From: Paraconiothyrium sp. Pb-2020
Taxonomy: Eukaryota; Ascomycota; Dothideomycetes; Pleosporales; Didymosphaeriaceae
NCBI GenBank assembly: GCA_022419385.1
Contig: JAJUBI010000005.1
Span: forward strand, 3,162,001 to 3,226,000
DNA length: 64,000 bases
Direction of reading: 5' to 3'
Both the position numbers and the translations under genes were made by a program. Below, piece by piece: positions 46,218 through 58,202 of the stretch. Position 1 is the stretch's first letter, and each line of letters opens with the position of its first letter. Below the pieces are notes generated by a model. That model did no database searches. It was not told the DNA's origin and saw only the letters and a list, made by a program, of their open reading frames with translations.

Positions 46218-48455
46218 GGTAGAAGCTTACACCAGCGGTGTAGCCGTGTAGCCTTGTCCGATGACGCTTACTGGTAAGAAACGATGTTGAGTGGTTGAGG
46301 GGTCAGACGTTGATGGTGCAGCAAGACGAGCTGCAGTTATTGCGTGGTGCCCATGCAATATGCGTCGATATATGCTACAAAAAAAGACGTGTAGAAGCTT
46401 GGTGGAGCAAGGTGCAAGATATAGCGTGGTAAGCAGGCTGAGCTGTGGAGACGAGACCCGGCCACGCTGCTCAGGAGAACACCCTGTTTCTGTCACAAAA
46501 GGAAACGGTTGGCTGATCTGATCGAAAAGATGTGGCGGTTTTGCGATGAGAGAGTTGACTGGTGAGAAAGCACGTGCGGCGAGGTTGTTTGGTAACGGCC
46601 ATGTGGAGCTCGTGGTCGAGGAACAGGCGTGCGGCGCATTGCGTCATCGGTATGTGCACGTCACCTCTGTTCTAAGAAAAGCCGCTGGCCAAGATCGACT
46701 TCAGTGCGATCACCATACTGTGTACATTGTCCGTACGACTAATTGAGCGATGATTCGGATGCTGTCAAGAACTCGCAGGCTCCTATGCACCTGTGCCGCG
46801 AATCGTCATCATGCCCGATGGATAACAGGTACCGGGGTTTGGATAGGGTCGTCAGCGTACTGATAGCAGCTGTTACCTCGGGGTCTTATATTAGGGGCTA
46901 CCTAGGGACTGCGAAAGACACGTGCATTTCTCATCGCGTCTGGTATCTGGTGCGTTTTTACCAGACGCACCATCGCACGCTACCTCCCAAGGTAGTCAGT
47001 CCATGGGTGTGTGGGGCTGCCCGCTGTCACTAACCGCCCAACGGACACGGTACCTAGGCGGGATCCTGCAAGACTCTCTACGCGACATGGCCGAGGTATC
47101 GCAACAGCTGGACAACATATCTCGACTGCCGCGTCATGGTGTTTGTTTGTTCGTCATCTTTGTTTCAACGAGCAGCGGACGAAACGCGCGGAGCATGTTG
47201 CACGGTTGAGATGGTGCGCCGACCGGCCTGGCGCCATGGTTTCAACTTGGGCTGCAGGGACAGCCTTTTTGCCTGCGGCCAAAACAATGGAAAAGGTGGC
47301 GACGCGGATGTGGCTACGGAGAGACGTGGTAGCAAGAGCAAAAGCGCTTGCTTCAGATGATGTGGCTATGTGTCTGCAGTGCACGTCGGCGGCTGCGGCG
47401 TGGCGTAGTGTCTGAACTCTCTGGGCGGGCAGCGTGAAACGCATGCGGTGAGTACGGTTGAGGCTGTAGATCAGGCACGAGCGCCTCGCAGACTGGCGGC
47501 CTGCTTGCTGGGCAGCGGGCACTGGCAGGCAGTCAGGAAAGACGTGCCGAAGACAGTTCGTGCTGATGAGGGCTCAGGGTCAGGGTCTTGCAGAGAGGTG
47601 GTCCGAGCGCTCTTCTGAGGCGCCCGTCCAGCATCGAGCATCGCCGCGTGAGCGCGGTTCGGCGTCGTCCACAAGCACGACAATACTCCAGGAGCCAGCA
47701 TAAAGCACTCATCTCGTGAAGCGCCGCGTGGGAAATCACTGTGGAGTGCTGATTGCGGAGAGATAGGACGGGGTGATTGCTATGCCCGCGCGAGCAATGG
47801 GGAGTGCTCTTGCATGACCTGAAACCCCTAGTCCGTCAGTCAGACACAGCTCCTTGAGCGCCGCTCCGCCTTTTCTACGTCGTTCCCGCCGCTCGTGATT
47901 TCTGTTGTTTCGTCTAAGACTCCCGCGTGTTTCTTCGCTCTGTCCACCGCCACGCTTGCCCCCGACCCTGGAGCCCGCTGCTTCGCTAATAATAAAGGGC
48001 CCGCTCGCCGAAAGCCCTCTGCTGCACCTCACCGTGCTGTGTAGAACGCGGGACGCCGAGCACCGCTGCCTCGCTCACCACCCCTACACCCACACGACGC
48101 TCCTTCACCAGCCTGGCTCGACGCCCGATAGCGCTGAACAATCGAACCTCCTGCCCTCCGTTCGAGGGCACCTGCTCCGCTACTTGCCTTCGCACCAACA
48201 CGCACCACTGTCGTGCAACCTCCCGCAACTGCATCTCGCCGGCACTCTTGACGATCTGCCACTGAGCGGAACGCGTCTCGCCATCCACGAACACGCCGCC
48301 TGCCTCCGCTCGCGAACCCATTATGCTTGCTTGATTTGAAATACCTGGACCCGAGACAGACCCGCCGTCACAGCGACACGAGAAGCGTCACGTCCAACAG
48401 CCCACCGGCCTCGTCACCCGCTCCTCTCCGTACACTTCCCACCGACATACAAGAC
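46218..48455. other. Intergenic; divergent upstream regions and STE11 leader
   Basis: About 2.2 kb between the divergent DUF7514 and STE11 genes. Open frames here are short and domainless. A 10-bp stem inverted repeat is at 46936-46968. The C/T-rich 47.9-48.4 kb part is probably the long STE11 5' leader, with several upstream ATGs (for example 48323, a four-codon frame) before 48456. Confidence 0.4.
46936..46968. repeat. Inverted repeat, 10-bp arms
   Basis: gcgtctggta and taccagacgc separated by 13 bp. A second, overlapping 8-bp pairing (tggtgcgt/acgcacca) competes with it. No gene assigned. Confidence 0.55.
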
Positions 48456-51422
48456 ATGGCCATGCTCGCATCCAAACCGTCGTATTCGGCGCCCGCGCTT
48501 GGGTCGTCGTCTTCGCAAACGTCCACACAGTACAGCGCCACCTTGTCAAGCTACCGCAACCAAGGTGCCGCCTCCCGTGCAGACCACTCCCTCTATGCTT
48601 CACCCACCGAGTCGGAATTCTCCGAAGTCTACGACGCTCCGGACGCAGTCAGACACTGGGACGAAGAGAAGGTCGGAGACTGGTTGAAGCGTATCAATTG
48701 TGCTCAATATGTCGAGCTGTTCAAACGTATGTGGATGGACCTAGTCCTAGTCTAAAAGATCACCACTGACCTGCCTAGAAAATAATATCAACGGCGAGAA
48801 CTTGATGGAGATGGACCAGACACACCTCAAAGATATGGGTATCAAAAAGGTCGGCGACAGGGTCCGTATCGGCTCGCAAGCAAAGCAGCTCCGCAACAAA
48901 GAGTACAAGAAGGCTTCCAGACGGGTATCGAACAGGGTACGTTACCCTTGCACTTCGAATACGCAACACATCTAATCTTTAAGCAGCAATCCCTTGCCAT
49001 GTTGGACAACGCCGCCTATACCCCGCCCTCGTCTGCCTCGCCTCGCCCATCGCACTCTGCTCGTTCCGTCCCATCTAGCTACCAAAATGCCTCGAAGCGC
49101 ATGTCTCGACAGATAAACGCTTCCGATCTGAATTCTTATGCCTACGGTGGTGCCAAGTCACCTTCACGTCCTAGCTCTCCTATGGTCGATCAAGAGAACC
49201 GGGGCACGAGGCGCGAGCGTAATTACGGCGTTGCCAGCCCTCAGGACAGCAAGAACTATGCATCCTCATACAGCAGCCTGCCTCTGAGTGCAGCCAACAG
49301 CGCAGCCAATATATCATATCGCAATCCACGAACCACGCCCACCGAGACGCCACAAACCGCCCGTTTCGCGAGCCACATTCGGAACCAGAGTATGTCGGAG
49401 AGCGCCACTAACAGCGCCATATTACCATCCGACAAGGCTGTGATCCGAGTCATCTACGACTCGGGTCGGTCGTCTGTAATAAATATTGAAGGTTGCAAAA
49501 CCGCGGATGAGATTATGCTCAAGACTTTGAGAAAGGGACAGCTCAATGAGGGTCATCTCAAGAACTACTGTTTCTATATCCTGGATGGACCGGAGCCCAA
49601 GCCTGAATTATGCCACAGACTGAGCGATATCGAGGTTATTCGGTTGTGCAAAGACTCCAATCGACATGAGAGAGGGCGTCTCATCTTACGAAAAATCCAT
49701 ACTGGAGAACCTGAAGAGGATCAATTGAAGGCGGCCGCAGGTATCTACCAACAGCAGAACCTCCAGCAGACGCAGAACATAATAGTCCCTACAAGTGAGA
49801 GAAGCAAGAAGAAAATTCAAGAGATAACTGGCGAGTCGTTGGCCGCAGTCAGTTATCCGCTCTCGCCTACCTCAGCAAGGGAGCGAGAACGGCATATTCA
49901 CTCTACCGCACAACATCTTGAAGGACCGTCCAGATCACAGGCCTTTGCGACGAGAGCCCGGAAGCTTAAACAGTTCTACGGAGCCCGACCACCGAGCGAG
50001 CTTATCACTTCAGATCTCACATCCTACTTTCCAGATGTGGAAAAAGACGAGATCGATAAGACGATACGAATGTCGATTCGGCGATCTCGTCGTCTTAGCC
50101 GAGCGGCTTCCCGCTTGTCGATGGCTTCAAACTTTAGTGTTGCCTCGAGCCTAAAGGACGCTCCTCCTCTTCCATCTATCGCGGACAACTGGCTCCAGAA
50201 CAACAATAACCAGGCACGCCCGCTGAGACCGCTTTCCGTTATGCGCCTTGGCCTCCCCTCTCAGTCAGGGTACCGTGATTCGATAGCATCCTCAGTCCTA
50301 GAGCCACTGGAGGAAGAGTCACCGCTCGAGCCGAATCGAAAATCTTACGTGTCTTTCGGTGGCGAGAGTACTGCAGAGAACCTCCAAGTCACCGACCCTG
50401 AAGGTCATACGACCATGCAGTCGTACTTCGACGACGGTGGCAGCAGTTTGGCCGGCAGCAGCGCTGGCAACACCGAGGCAGGTGATTCACTCAACAAGCG
50501 ACTTTCTGCAGCTATCGCTGAGGATGGCGAGGAGTATGATGACGAGCTTGCCGATTACCTTGAGCAGGATTCCTGGGAGAACGTCAAATATATGAAGGGT
50601 GCTCTGATTGGACAAGGTTCCTTCGGCAGTGTCTACCTGGCGCTTCACGCAGTAACGGGCGAGCTTATGGCCGTGAAGCAAGTTGAACTCCCGTCTGCCT
50701 CTGGAACCGCCCAGACGGATCAGAGGAAAACCAACATGGTGGAGGCGCTCAAACACGAAATCGGGCTGCTCAGGGATCTCAAGCACAAGAACATCGTGCA
50801 GTACCTTGGCTCAAATTCCGACGAACAACACTTGAACATTTTCCTTGAATACGTCCCGGGAGGGTCCGTTGCCACTATGCTTGTCAACTACGGACCATTG
50901 GGTGAATCTCTCATCCAGAACTTCGTGCGACAAATTCTCCAAGGCCTATCGTACCTTCACTCAAGGGACATTATTCATCGTGACATCAAAGGAGCTAACA
51001 TCCTTGTCGACAACAAAGGATCCGTTAAGATTTCCGATTTCGGCATTTCCAAGCGTGTTGATACGTCCACTCTTCTCAACGGCGGCAAGAAAGGCGCTCA
51101 GCGCGTCTCTCTGCAAGGTTCAGTGTTCTGGATGGCACCGGAAGTCGTTCGTCAGACAGCGTACACCCGCAAAGCAGACATATGGTCGCTCGGTTGCCTG
51201 ATTGTGGAGATGTTCACCGGAGCGCACCCACATCCCACGTTGAGCCAACTCCAGGCCATCTTTAAGATTGGTGGTCCTGGCGAAGCTAACCCCGCCATAC
51301 CTGAGAACGCAGGCGAAGATGCCCGTGCTTTCCTTTCGCAGACCTTCCTGATCGACCACGAGCGGCGCCCAAGCGCTGATGAGCTTCTCGCCAGCCCTTT
51401 TTGTACCGAACAGGCTTCATAG
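48456..51422 (+). CDS. STE11: MAP kinase kinase kinase STE11 (SAM, Ras-association, kinase)
   Basis: Exons 48456-48726, 48779-48936 and 48987-51422 (954 aa); ATG 48456 is the first in frame. Domains in order: SAM at about 64-130 (WDEEKVGDWLKRINCAQYVE, NNINGENLMEMDQTHLKDMG), Ras-association at about 293-382 (KAVIRVIYDSGRSSVINIEG), then a long Ser-rich regulatory region with basic RRSRRLSRAASRLS. The kinase domain starts near 676: glycine loop GALIGQGSFGSVYLA, Lys in MAVKQV, HRDIKGANIL, SDFGIS, APEV and DIWSLGC. All catalytic residues are intact. It heads the pheromone/filamentation and osmotic MAPK cascades (STE11-STE7-FUS3/KSS1 type) in the cytoplasm, needed in many fungi for mating, appressoria or virulence. 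Introns of 52 and 50 nt are well formed. The start lies in a leader with upstream ATGs, so translation may be regulated. Confidence 0.94.
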
Positions 51423-52499
51423 AAGCGATGTGCGCCTGTTCATTGATCTTTGGCGTATTTCTCGACACTGTCGATATCTTTTTGCATGGTAACGGTTTTA
51501 CGTGACAATGAGGAGGACCATAACATCGGGACTCGAAATAATTGGAGGGAGCAAAGCTTCTGGGGTTCTATAGGTTATATTCTGTCCGTCTTCTAGCGCC
51601 TAGTCGCGCTTTTATGCTATGTACGATACTATTTTGGAGAAACGGAGGCTTGTAGTCTAGGCCGCTGTGCGGGGTTTTCTTCGCTAAATATCTGGCGCGT
51701 GGATTTTCACGTGTGTATCATATCTATGGACATTTTCGTTAACTTCACAATTGCAGTTAATTTGTTCCTATCCACCGCGTTGTGATCTTTCACGCTTCGA
51801 ACTGGTAACGGGCCATTCGGCCGTAGCAGCTCCGCCCTGTTTACATTGTCAACTTGCCAACTTGAGCCGCAGCATCCGGCCTTGCTGCCGCAAAAATGCT
51901 GCTTACTCTGTCCATGTTGTCCAGTCAGTCAGTCTCGAGTCAGCCTAATCGCCGTACCACAGGATCGGATACACACCCACTAACGAAACCCAGTTCTGCT
52001 GTGTAGGGATCAACATGCGGGGTAGTTACTTATAGCTCCACCACCTCTAACCATAGCTTCGTCGTTGATTGCCCTTCGCCCCGCAAACAGGACCGCATTC
52101 GGGTACCGAGGCTCCTTATCCGACGAACAGTGCGGTCTCGGGAGATCTGTTACGAGAGCTAGACTTGATAAGGACATCAATGATACATGTGCATGTCGTG
52201 GGTGTATGGGCGACGCCCCAGGTGCAGCTTCCCACCATGGAAGAGGGGTCGTTCATATACCCGTCCTACCGACCTCATCAACTTCCTTGATCATCTAGCA
52301 CGCAGCTTCCAACGCTCAGGCGTTCTATACTCATGGTTTGAGGAGGTCAAGCCTGCCCACGGTCTTTGTACATCGCCTGGCTCCTTGCTTGCTGCTACTT
52401 CTTCTTTCTGTGGCGTCAGGATAACACGACTCCCACACCACAGTCATTTACCCCCCAACAGACCTCTTCTTTACTTCGACCTGCATAAGAAAGCCTAGA
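51423..52499. other. Intergenic between STE11 and the alcohol dehydrogenase
   Basis: About 1 kb between tandem plus-strand genes. The first part should be the STE11 3' end. The C/T- and CA-rich 100 bp before 52500 are the likely ADH leader. No gene supported. Confidence 0.4.
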
Positions 52500-53649
52500 A
52501 TGGCCGCCTCTGTAGATCTACCGAAGAAATACAAGGCCGCTGTCTATGACAAGCCAGGCTCTATCTCAACCAAGATCGAGGAGCTAGACATGCCTGAGCC
52601 CGGTCCGGGGGAAATTTTGATCAACCTCTCGCATTCGGGTGTTTGTCACTCTGATATGGGTATCATGACTCAGTCATGGAAGCACATGCCTTTTCCTACT
52701 CAAGCTGGCCAGGTCGGCGGGCACGAAGGTGTAGGAAAAATTGTGAAGATGGGCCCTGCGACAGATAATTCGACGGTCGGCGTAGGTGATAGGGTGGGGA
52801 TCAAGTGGATGGCAGGCATTTGCGAGACTTGCGATGCGTGCAGGGTGGGGATAGATGCCAGTTGTGTGAAGGGTGTAAGTCCAGCCGACGACCCGCCTCT
52901 AATTCGCTGCTTAGAACGGATGAGCTGATAAGCCTACACAGAAAGTGTCAGGATACTATACACCCGGTACATTTCAGCAATATGTTCTCGCGCCAGCGAA
53001 CTACGTGACTCCCATTCCCGAAGGCTTAGATTCGGCGGCAGCAGCTCCCATGCTTTGCGCAGGAGTAACAGTCTACTCCGCGCTCCGCAAGAGCAATACC
53101 CAATCCGGCAATTTCGTTGTTATCCTTGGTGCAGGTGGTGGTCTGGGACATCTGGGCACGCAGTTCGCCTCGCGTGGAATGGCTCTTCGAGTAATCGGTA
53201 TTGACCATTCCTCCAAGAAAGATCTCGTCCTCGAATCCGGCGCTGAACACTTCATCCCCATCGACGATACAGAAGACGTCGCCGGCGCAGTCAAGGAGCT
53301 GACCGGTGGGCTTGGTGCCCATGCCGTGATTGTACTCACATCCAACAACAAAGCGTACGCGAGCTCCGTTAGTTTGCTCCGCCATGGCGGAACGGTCGTG
53401 TGCATCGGTGTGCCTGAGGGCGACCCTCTTCCGCTTCAGACAACGCCGGCACAGCTAATCATGAGTGCGATTACTATTGTTGGTGTAGCGGTTGGAACGA
53501 GGAAGGATGCTATTGACACACTGGACTTTGCGGCGAGAGGTGTGGTGAAGACGCACTACAGGGTGGAGACGCTGGATAAGTTGACGGATGTGTTTAAGGA
53601 GATGGATGAGCAGAAGATGCAGGGAAGAGTTGTTATAGATCTTTCCTAG
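52500..53649 (+). CDS. Zinc-dependent alcohol dehydrogenase (MDR family, ADH1-like)
   Basis: Exons 52500-52874 and 52942-53649 (360 aa), intron 67 nt (GTAAGT...CACAG). It oxidises alcohols or reduces aldehydes with NAD(H) in the cytosol. Catalytic zinc ligands are visible in SGVCHSDMG (Cys) and GGHEGVG (His, followed by Glu). The structural zinc lobe is complete: CETCDACRVGIDASC (C-x2-C-x2-C-x7-C). The coenzyme fold appears as VVILGAGGGLGHLG. C-terminal text (VETLDKLTDVFKEMDEQKMQGRVVIDL) is typical of fungal ADH1-like enzymes. Length matches the family. Ethanol versus other alcohols cannot be told apart here. Confidence 0.92.
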
Positions 53650-54046
53650 CGGCGTAACGGTATGAGGGAATAATCAGAAGTGAAGCCTTCTAAATCGAGA
53701 TTGTATTGACCTTGTTTTGAGGACGGCATATCCTATCGTGACATGATCTGCTATTCGATGCATTGCATCGCCGGACCTCTGAGCTCATAGCCCTGGAACG
53801 GACCCGCACAGCTGACCTATGTGATCGCATGTCAGACCAGGCTGACACTGGCATTCAATAGCATATACTTTGTCTCAATCGTAAGGATGGAAATAAGAGA
53901 CCACGTGGAGAGGCCCACGCCCGCGCTGCAATCCACACTGCAGATGCTACGCCAAGCCGCCACCACTTTACGTGACATCGCGTCCCGCGCCGACGCGTCT
54001 ACAGCACGTCCAAAGTCGCAATCATACGTATACTCATACCCACACG
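53650..54046. other. Intergenic between ADH and RFC5
   Basis: About 400 bp; no gene seen. It holds the ADH 3' end and the RFC5 promoter. Confidence 0.4.
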
Positions 54047-55329
54047 ATGGCATTGCTCGTGGACAAGCACCGCCCGCGAAGCCTCGAGGCTCTCAGCTAC
54101 CACTCAGATCTCTCAGAGCGCTTACGATCACTTGTAAGTGACGCTTGCACTCAATCCCTCCCCATACTGTAGCCCCGGAACCGTGACTCGAACCTGAATA
54201 CCTACCCAAGACCAATCAACGACCCAACAACCAGTTCCTAACACCTCTTACAGGCACAAAGCGGCGACTTCCCCCACCTTCTGGTTTACGGTCCGTCCGG
54301 CGCCGGCAAGAAAACCCGCATCGTTGCGACCCTCAAAGAACTTTACGGCCCTGGCGTCGAAAAGATCAAGATCGATGCGCGCGTCTTTCAAACAACGTCC
54401 AACCGTAAACTCGAGTTCAACATCGTCGCCTCTGTGTACCATCTCGAAATCACACCGTCTGATGTCGGAAACTACGACCGTGTAGTCGTGCAGGATCTCC
54501 TCAAGGAAGTCGCGCAGACGCAGCAGGTCGACTTGAATGCGAAACAGCGCTTTAAGGTTGTCGTTATCAACGAAGCCGACCATTTGACGCGCGATGCGCA
54601 GGCGGCATTGAGGCGGACGATGGAGAAGTACAGTCCAAATTTGAGGCTGATTCTGTTGGCGAACTCGACAAGCAATATTATCGCGCCGATTCGGAGTAGA
54701 ACGTTGTTAGTGAGGGTCGCAGCGCCAACTGAGGAGGAAATTTGCGGTGTGTTGAAGGTAGTGGGGAAAAAAGAGGGGTGGAAGGAGGTTGAAGGGTTGA
54801 ACAAGAGGGTTGCGAAAGAGAGCGGGAGGAACTTGAGGAAGGCTCTACTTATGTTTGAGGCCGTCCATGCGCAAAAGTATGAGCTGATGCTGTTCTTCGA
54901 GGGACAAGTTACTAACGAGTGCACAGCGAGAGCATCACAGACGCAACGCACATTCCCCCACCGGATTGGGAGGCTCTCATCAGCCAAATCGCCAACCAGA
55001 TTGTCGAAGAACGGAGCCCAGCTCGTCTTCTCCAGGTTCGCGCGGCGCTTTACGATCTCCTCTCACATTGCATAGATCCAACGACCATACTGAAAACGCT
55101 TACTTGGAAACTCATCCCCAAAACCGACGACGCGCTCAAGCCAGAAGTCATAAAGTGGGCAGCTTTCTACGAGCACAGGTGCAAGACGGGAAGCAAAGTC
55201 ATTTTCCACTTGGAAGCCTTTGTCGCGAAGTACATGCGGTTGTATGAAAGGTATGTTTCTCCGTCCATTCAGTTGATGTGCATCCGCTAAATTTCGAACA
55301 GCTTCCTCATGGGCATCGATTTCGATTAG
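54047..55329 (+). CDS. RFC5: Replication factor C subunit (yeast Rfc5 / human RFC3 type)
   Basis: Exons 54047-54133, 54254-54876, 54927-55250 and 55302-55329 (353 aa). It is a clamp-loader subunit that helps load PCNA in replication and repair, and serves in the checkpoint loader. Start MALLVDKHRPRSLEALSYH is typical. The P-loop is GPSGAGKKTR. DARVFQTTSNRKLEFNIV, YHLEITPSDVGNYDRVVVQD and AQAALRRTMEKYS are near-signature for this subunit. The Walker B position reads INEADH rather than DEAD, and the arginine-finger motif reads SRT rather than SRC, both expected of this low-ATPase subunit. The last exon adds only SFLMGIDFD. Introns are 120, 50 and 51 nt; the second has a perfect TACTAAC branch. 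Confidence 0.93.
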
Positions 55330-55600
55330 ACGATGTACATCCTCGTGCCCAATCAGTCGATATTATAGCATGCTTCAGGCGGTACAAGGTTGCAAAGGCG
55401 TTTATGGCGTTATATTGAGAGGGCACAGCATTCTGGAAGTGGAGCGTTTTGACGTCATCAGTTCAAGCTCCCTCAGCAACTTTCATACCTCAACCATTTG
55501 AGCTTCAATACAGAACCACAACTGACTTCTACCCTTTTGATCACCCTGACTTCACTGACCTACTTTGAAATCTTGATTTCACGATCAGTCATAACGCAAC

Positions 55601-56074
55601 ATGTCGAAGGACCTAATGACAACCGAGCCCGGCGGCGAGTCCCAACAGTACGAAGGTAACCTAGGCTACGTCGAGCCGCACTCCAAACAGGCAGGCCAAT
55701 TGGGAGGTCCGCACTCCTTCGTTTTCTAATACCTCCCCCAAATAATCTCCATTCCGTCCCTTACCCTTTCCTCGCCCTATGTTAACGTTCACCCAGGCCC
55801 CTCAACCACCGATCAACCTCGCGACCAAGTCTACAAGCCCGCCTCAAGCGGTCCCAATACCCAGGGCGTGACACCAGCTGAGAAGATGCGATACGGACAG
55901 ACAATTCAAGAAAGTGGAGGTGGTGCGGGAAGGACGGACGCGCAGGGACAGGCGACCAGTGAGGGAGGATTTGGAGGAACGGAAAGGTTAGTGGGGGAAG
56001 AGGATGCGGTGCAGCAGAGAAAGGCGCAAGGATATGGCGGAGACAAGGACATGGATCGGAACATTGGGGCCTGA
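55601..56074 (+). CDS. Small glycine-rich hydrophilic protein (127 aa)
   Basis: Exons 55601-55706 and 55797-56074. No Cys and few hydrophobics; rich in Gly, Gln, Asp and Glu (GQTIQESGGGAGRTDAQGQA, RKAQGYGGDKDMDRNIGA), so disordered and likely stress-related or structural. Small proteins like this are common in filamentous ascomycetes, with unknown role. The first intron's donor is uncertain: GTCCGC at 55707 or GTAACC at 55656 both fit phase 1, and the second would shorten the protein by 17 residues. The acceptor (GTTAACGTTCACCCAG) is strong. Not recognised as a named gene. Confidence 0.6.
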
Positions 56075-56285
56075 GGGGTCTGAGGATCTCAGATCGCGTG
56101 TACAATGTTACGAATGCATGGCAGAATGAACACAAGTAGAAAGTGGGCATAATTATGAATGAGTATATTGAGTCTTGGAGTGAAGACATGTCTGGGTATC
56201 TGATCTATGACAACGAAATGATTCCTGAACGCCATGCGCCCTAGTAGTAATGTGTAGTAGTAGGGTGAAGTCGCACAAGCCTAAT

Positions 56286-57143
56286 CTACACAGCCTTACC
56301 CTTGCCCTTGCCCTCGTACTTAGGTCCATCCTCTTCCGAGATATCCTCTTCCTCTTCGCTATCACTCAAAAACTCGTCATCCTCATTGTCCCAACCGAAC
56401 ACCGCCCGCTGAGCAGCCGACATTGAAGACTCCGCGACCTGCTCTTCCTCCCTTCCCTCTTCCTCAGAACCCGATCTCTGCTGTGCCAACAACATCTTCT
56501 CAACTGCCTCCCTAGTCTTATTCTCTGCTTCCTCCTTACCCTCAACCCACTTCCCGTCCAGACGAACTTGCGTCCTCCCGCTCATCAGCTCATCCTGCTT
56601 GCGCTCCGTGCTCGCTACGATATCCTCCCACCTCTTCCGCCGCTCCTCTTTCTCGCGTTTGTCCATCTCTGGCTTGATAGCGAGATACTCAGCGAGCGTC
56701 TTCGCTTCCGCTACGGTGCGCAATCGTCGTCCATCTAAGTTCCGCGACGAACCATTTACTTCGCCCTGCTTCTTCTTACGCGACGACATGCGACCACCCT
56801 GCGCGCGGAGAATCGAGCCGAAGCCTCCCTTACCACCGCATAGTGGTACGGTCAAGCGCAGCGATACGAACGTGTCGGAGAGAGAGTTGAGGAGTGAGGA
56901 TACGGGGCCGGCGGTGGTGGGAACGGTGCGGCGGCAGTGGGTCGTGAGGATGTAGGGTGTGCTTGCAATCCATGGAGCGCGCTCATAGAGGGTCTCCTTT
57001 ATGGATGATAAAGGTGCATCCTTCGCTGTGGTGAATGCTATTGTGCCTCGGACCGTGTTGATGAGAATGGTGACCTGGGCTCCACCGCTCTCGTCTAAGG
57101 TCTGCACGCAATGGTGCTTAGTGAGTGCTGCAGCCTGAGCCAT
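56286..57143 (-). CDS. SDE2: Sde2 family protein: ubiquitin-fold precursor, splicing and genome-stability factor
   Basis: Single exon, 285 aa. The N-terminus is an ubiquitin-like fold (VTILINTVRGTIAF, LYERAPWIASTPYI, LRLTVPLCGGKGGFGS). The GG-KGG junction, about residues 104-108, is where Sde2 is cleaved by ubiquitin proteases to free a C-terminal part starting with Lys, which enters the spliceosome. GGFGSILRAQGGRMSSRKK and NLDGRRLRTVAEAKTLAEYL are the conserved block after cleavage. The rest is charged coiled-coil, ending in an acidic run (DEFLSDSEEEEDISEEDG). In yeasts Sde2 promotes splicing of selected introns and genome stability; in humans it also binds PCNA. Divergent from eS10. Confidence 0.9.
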   Translation of the reverse strand: MAQAAALTKHHCVQTLDESGGAQVTILINTVRGTIAFTTAKDAPLSSIKETLYERAPWIASTPYILTTHCRRTVPTTAGPVSSLLNSLSDTFVSLRLTVPLCGGKGGFGSILRAQGGRMSSRKKKQGEVNGSSRNLDGRRLRTVAEAKTLAEYLAIKPEMDKREKEERRKRWEDIVASTERKQDELMSGRTQVRLDGKWVEGKEEAENKTREAVEKMLLAQQRSGSEEEGREEEQVAESSMSAAQRAVFGWDNEDDEFLSDSEEEEDISEEDGPKYEGKGKGKAV

Positions 57144-57429
57144 ATTCGTGGCTTTCGTGCTGTGGCCGCTGCGTCTTGGGAGGGGATAAACGATTCGTCG
57201 AGTCGGAAGTCGTGTGTGAGTTGTTCTGTATTCTTTTCACATTATCGTGAGGAATAAGAAGTGGCGTTGGAGGCTCGAGCATTCGGACCGGGATCATGGC
57301 TTGGCTATGGTCTGTGCTTAGCGAGCCCACTCAACGATGAATTCACTGACCGAACTTCTGAATTTCTCTTCCCCATCGACCACCTCACCACCGACCAGCA
57401 CCACAGTCTTTCTCTCGACAACCGTCAAG
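57144..57429. promoter_or_regulatory. Divergent promoter between SDE2 and the eS10 gene
   Basis: 286 bp separate the two divergent ATGs. Contains C/T-rich leader tracts (for example ttctcttcccc). Both genes feed RNA processing or translation, so a shared housekeeping promoter is likely. Confidence 0.45.
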
Positions 57430-58202
57430 ATGCTTATCCCCAAGGCCGATCGCAAGAAGATCCACGAGTCAGTCTCTCTCAGCAATGCACATGGGCGCAA
57501 TCGAAGTTGGAATTTCGCTAGAGATTGTCCACCTTGAACATGAGCCTTCCATTGCCCTTTTTCACTGAAACCACGAATTTTGGCTAACTTTATCTCTAAC
57601 AGGTACCTCTTCCGCGGTTAGTATATTCCCCGCACGCGCCATGGCTATGGCAAAATATACACATTTTCTGGTGGCATCTTGCTGCATATAAGGATAGGCT
57701 GACACACGGTCACCACAGAGGGCGTACTCGTTGCCAAGAAGGACTTCAACCTTCCCAAGCACGGTGACATCGACACCAAGAACCTCTATGTGATCAAGGC
57801 TTGTTAGTAGCGTTCCGCCCCTAGAGGAGGAATAGATGTTTACACTCTACAGTGCAATCCCTTGACTCCCGCGGCTACGTCAAGACCCGCTTCTCGTGGC
57901 AGTACTACTATTACACCCTCACCCCTGAGGGTCTCGACTACCTCCGCGAGTGGCTTCACCTCCCCGCTGAAATTGTGCCCCAGACACACATCAAGCAGCA
58001 GCGCACCCACGCTCCCCCGCGTGGTATGTTGGGCGGAGATGACCGTGAGCGCCGTGGAGGCGGTCGCGGTGGACGCGGTGACCGTGACGGCTATCGCCGC
58101 CGTGACGCAGGCGAGAAGGGCGAGGGTGGTGCCCCAGGCGACTTTAAGCCTGAATTCCGTGGTGGCTTCGGACGTGGACGTGGCGCCGCCCCTTCTTCTT
58201 AG
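57430..58202 (+). CDS. RPS10: 40S ribosomal protein eS10
   Basis: Exons 57430-57467, 57603-57616, 57719-57802 and 57853-58202 (161 aa). Reads MLIPKADRKKIHE-YLFRE-GVLVAKKDFNLPKH and so on through IKALQSLDSRGYVKTRFSWQ, YYYTLTPEGLDYLREWLHLP and an RG/GR-rich tail, as in fungal eS10. Part of the small-subunit head near the mRNA entry. Exon 2 is only 14 nt and codes YLFR plus split codons. The first donor is GTCAGT. The second base triplet after the third junction gives Leu (ALQSL) from T plus TG. Introns of 135, 102 and 50 nt near the start are usual for fungal ribosomal-protein genes. It overlaps nothing and faces RAD7 downstream. Confidence 0.93.
57603..57616 (+). other. 14-nt micro-exon of the eS10 gene
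   Basis: Coding bases between acceptor CTAACAG and donor GTTAGT. Needed to link KIHE to EGVL in the family order. Confidence 0.7.
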
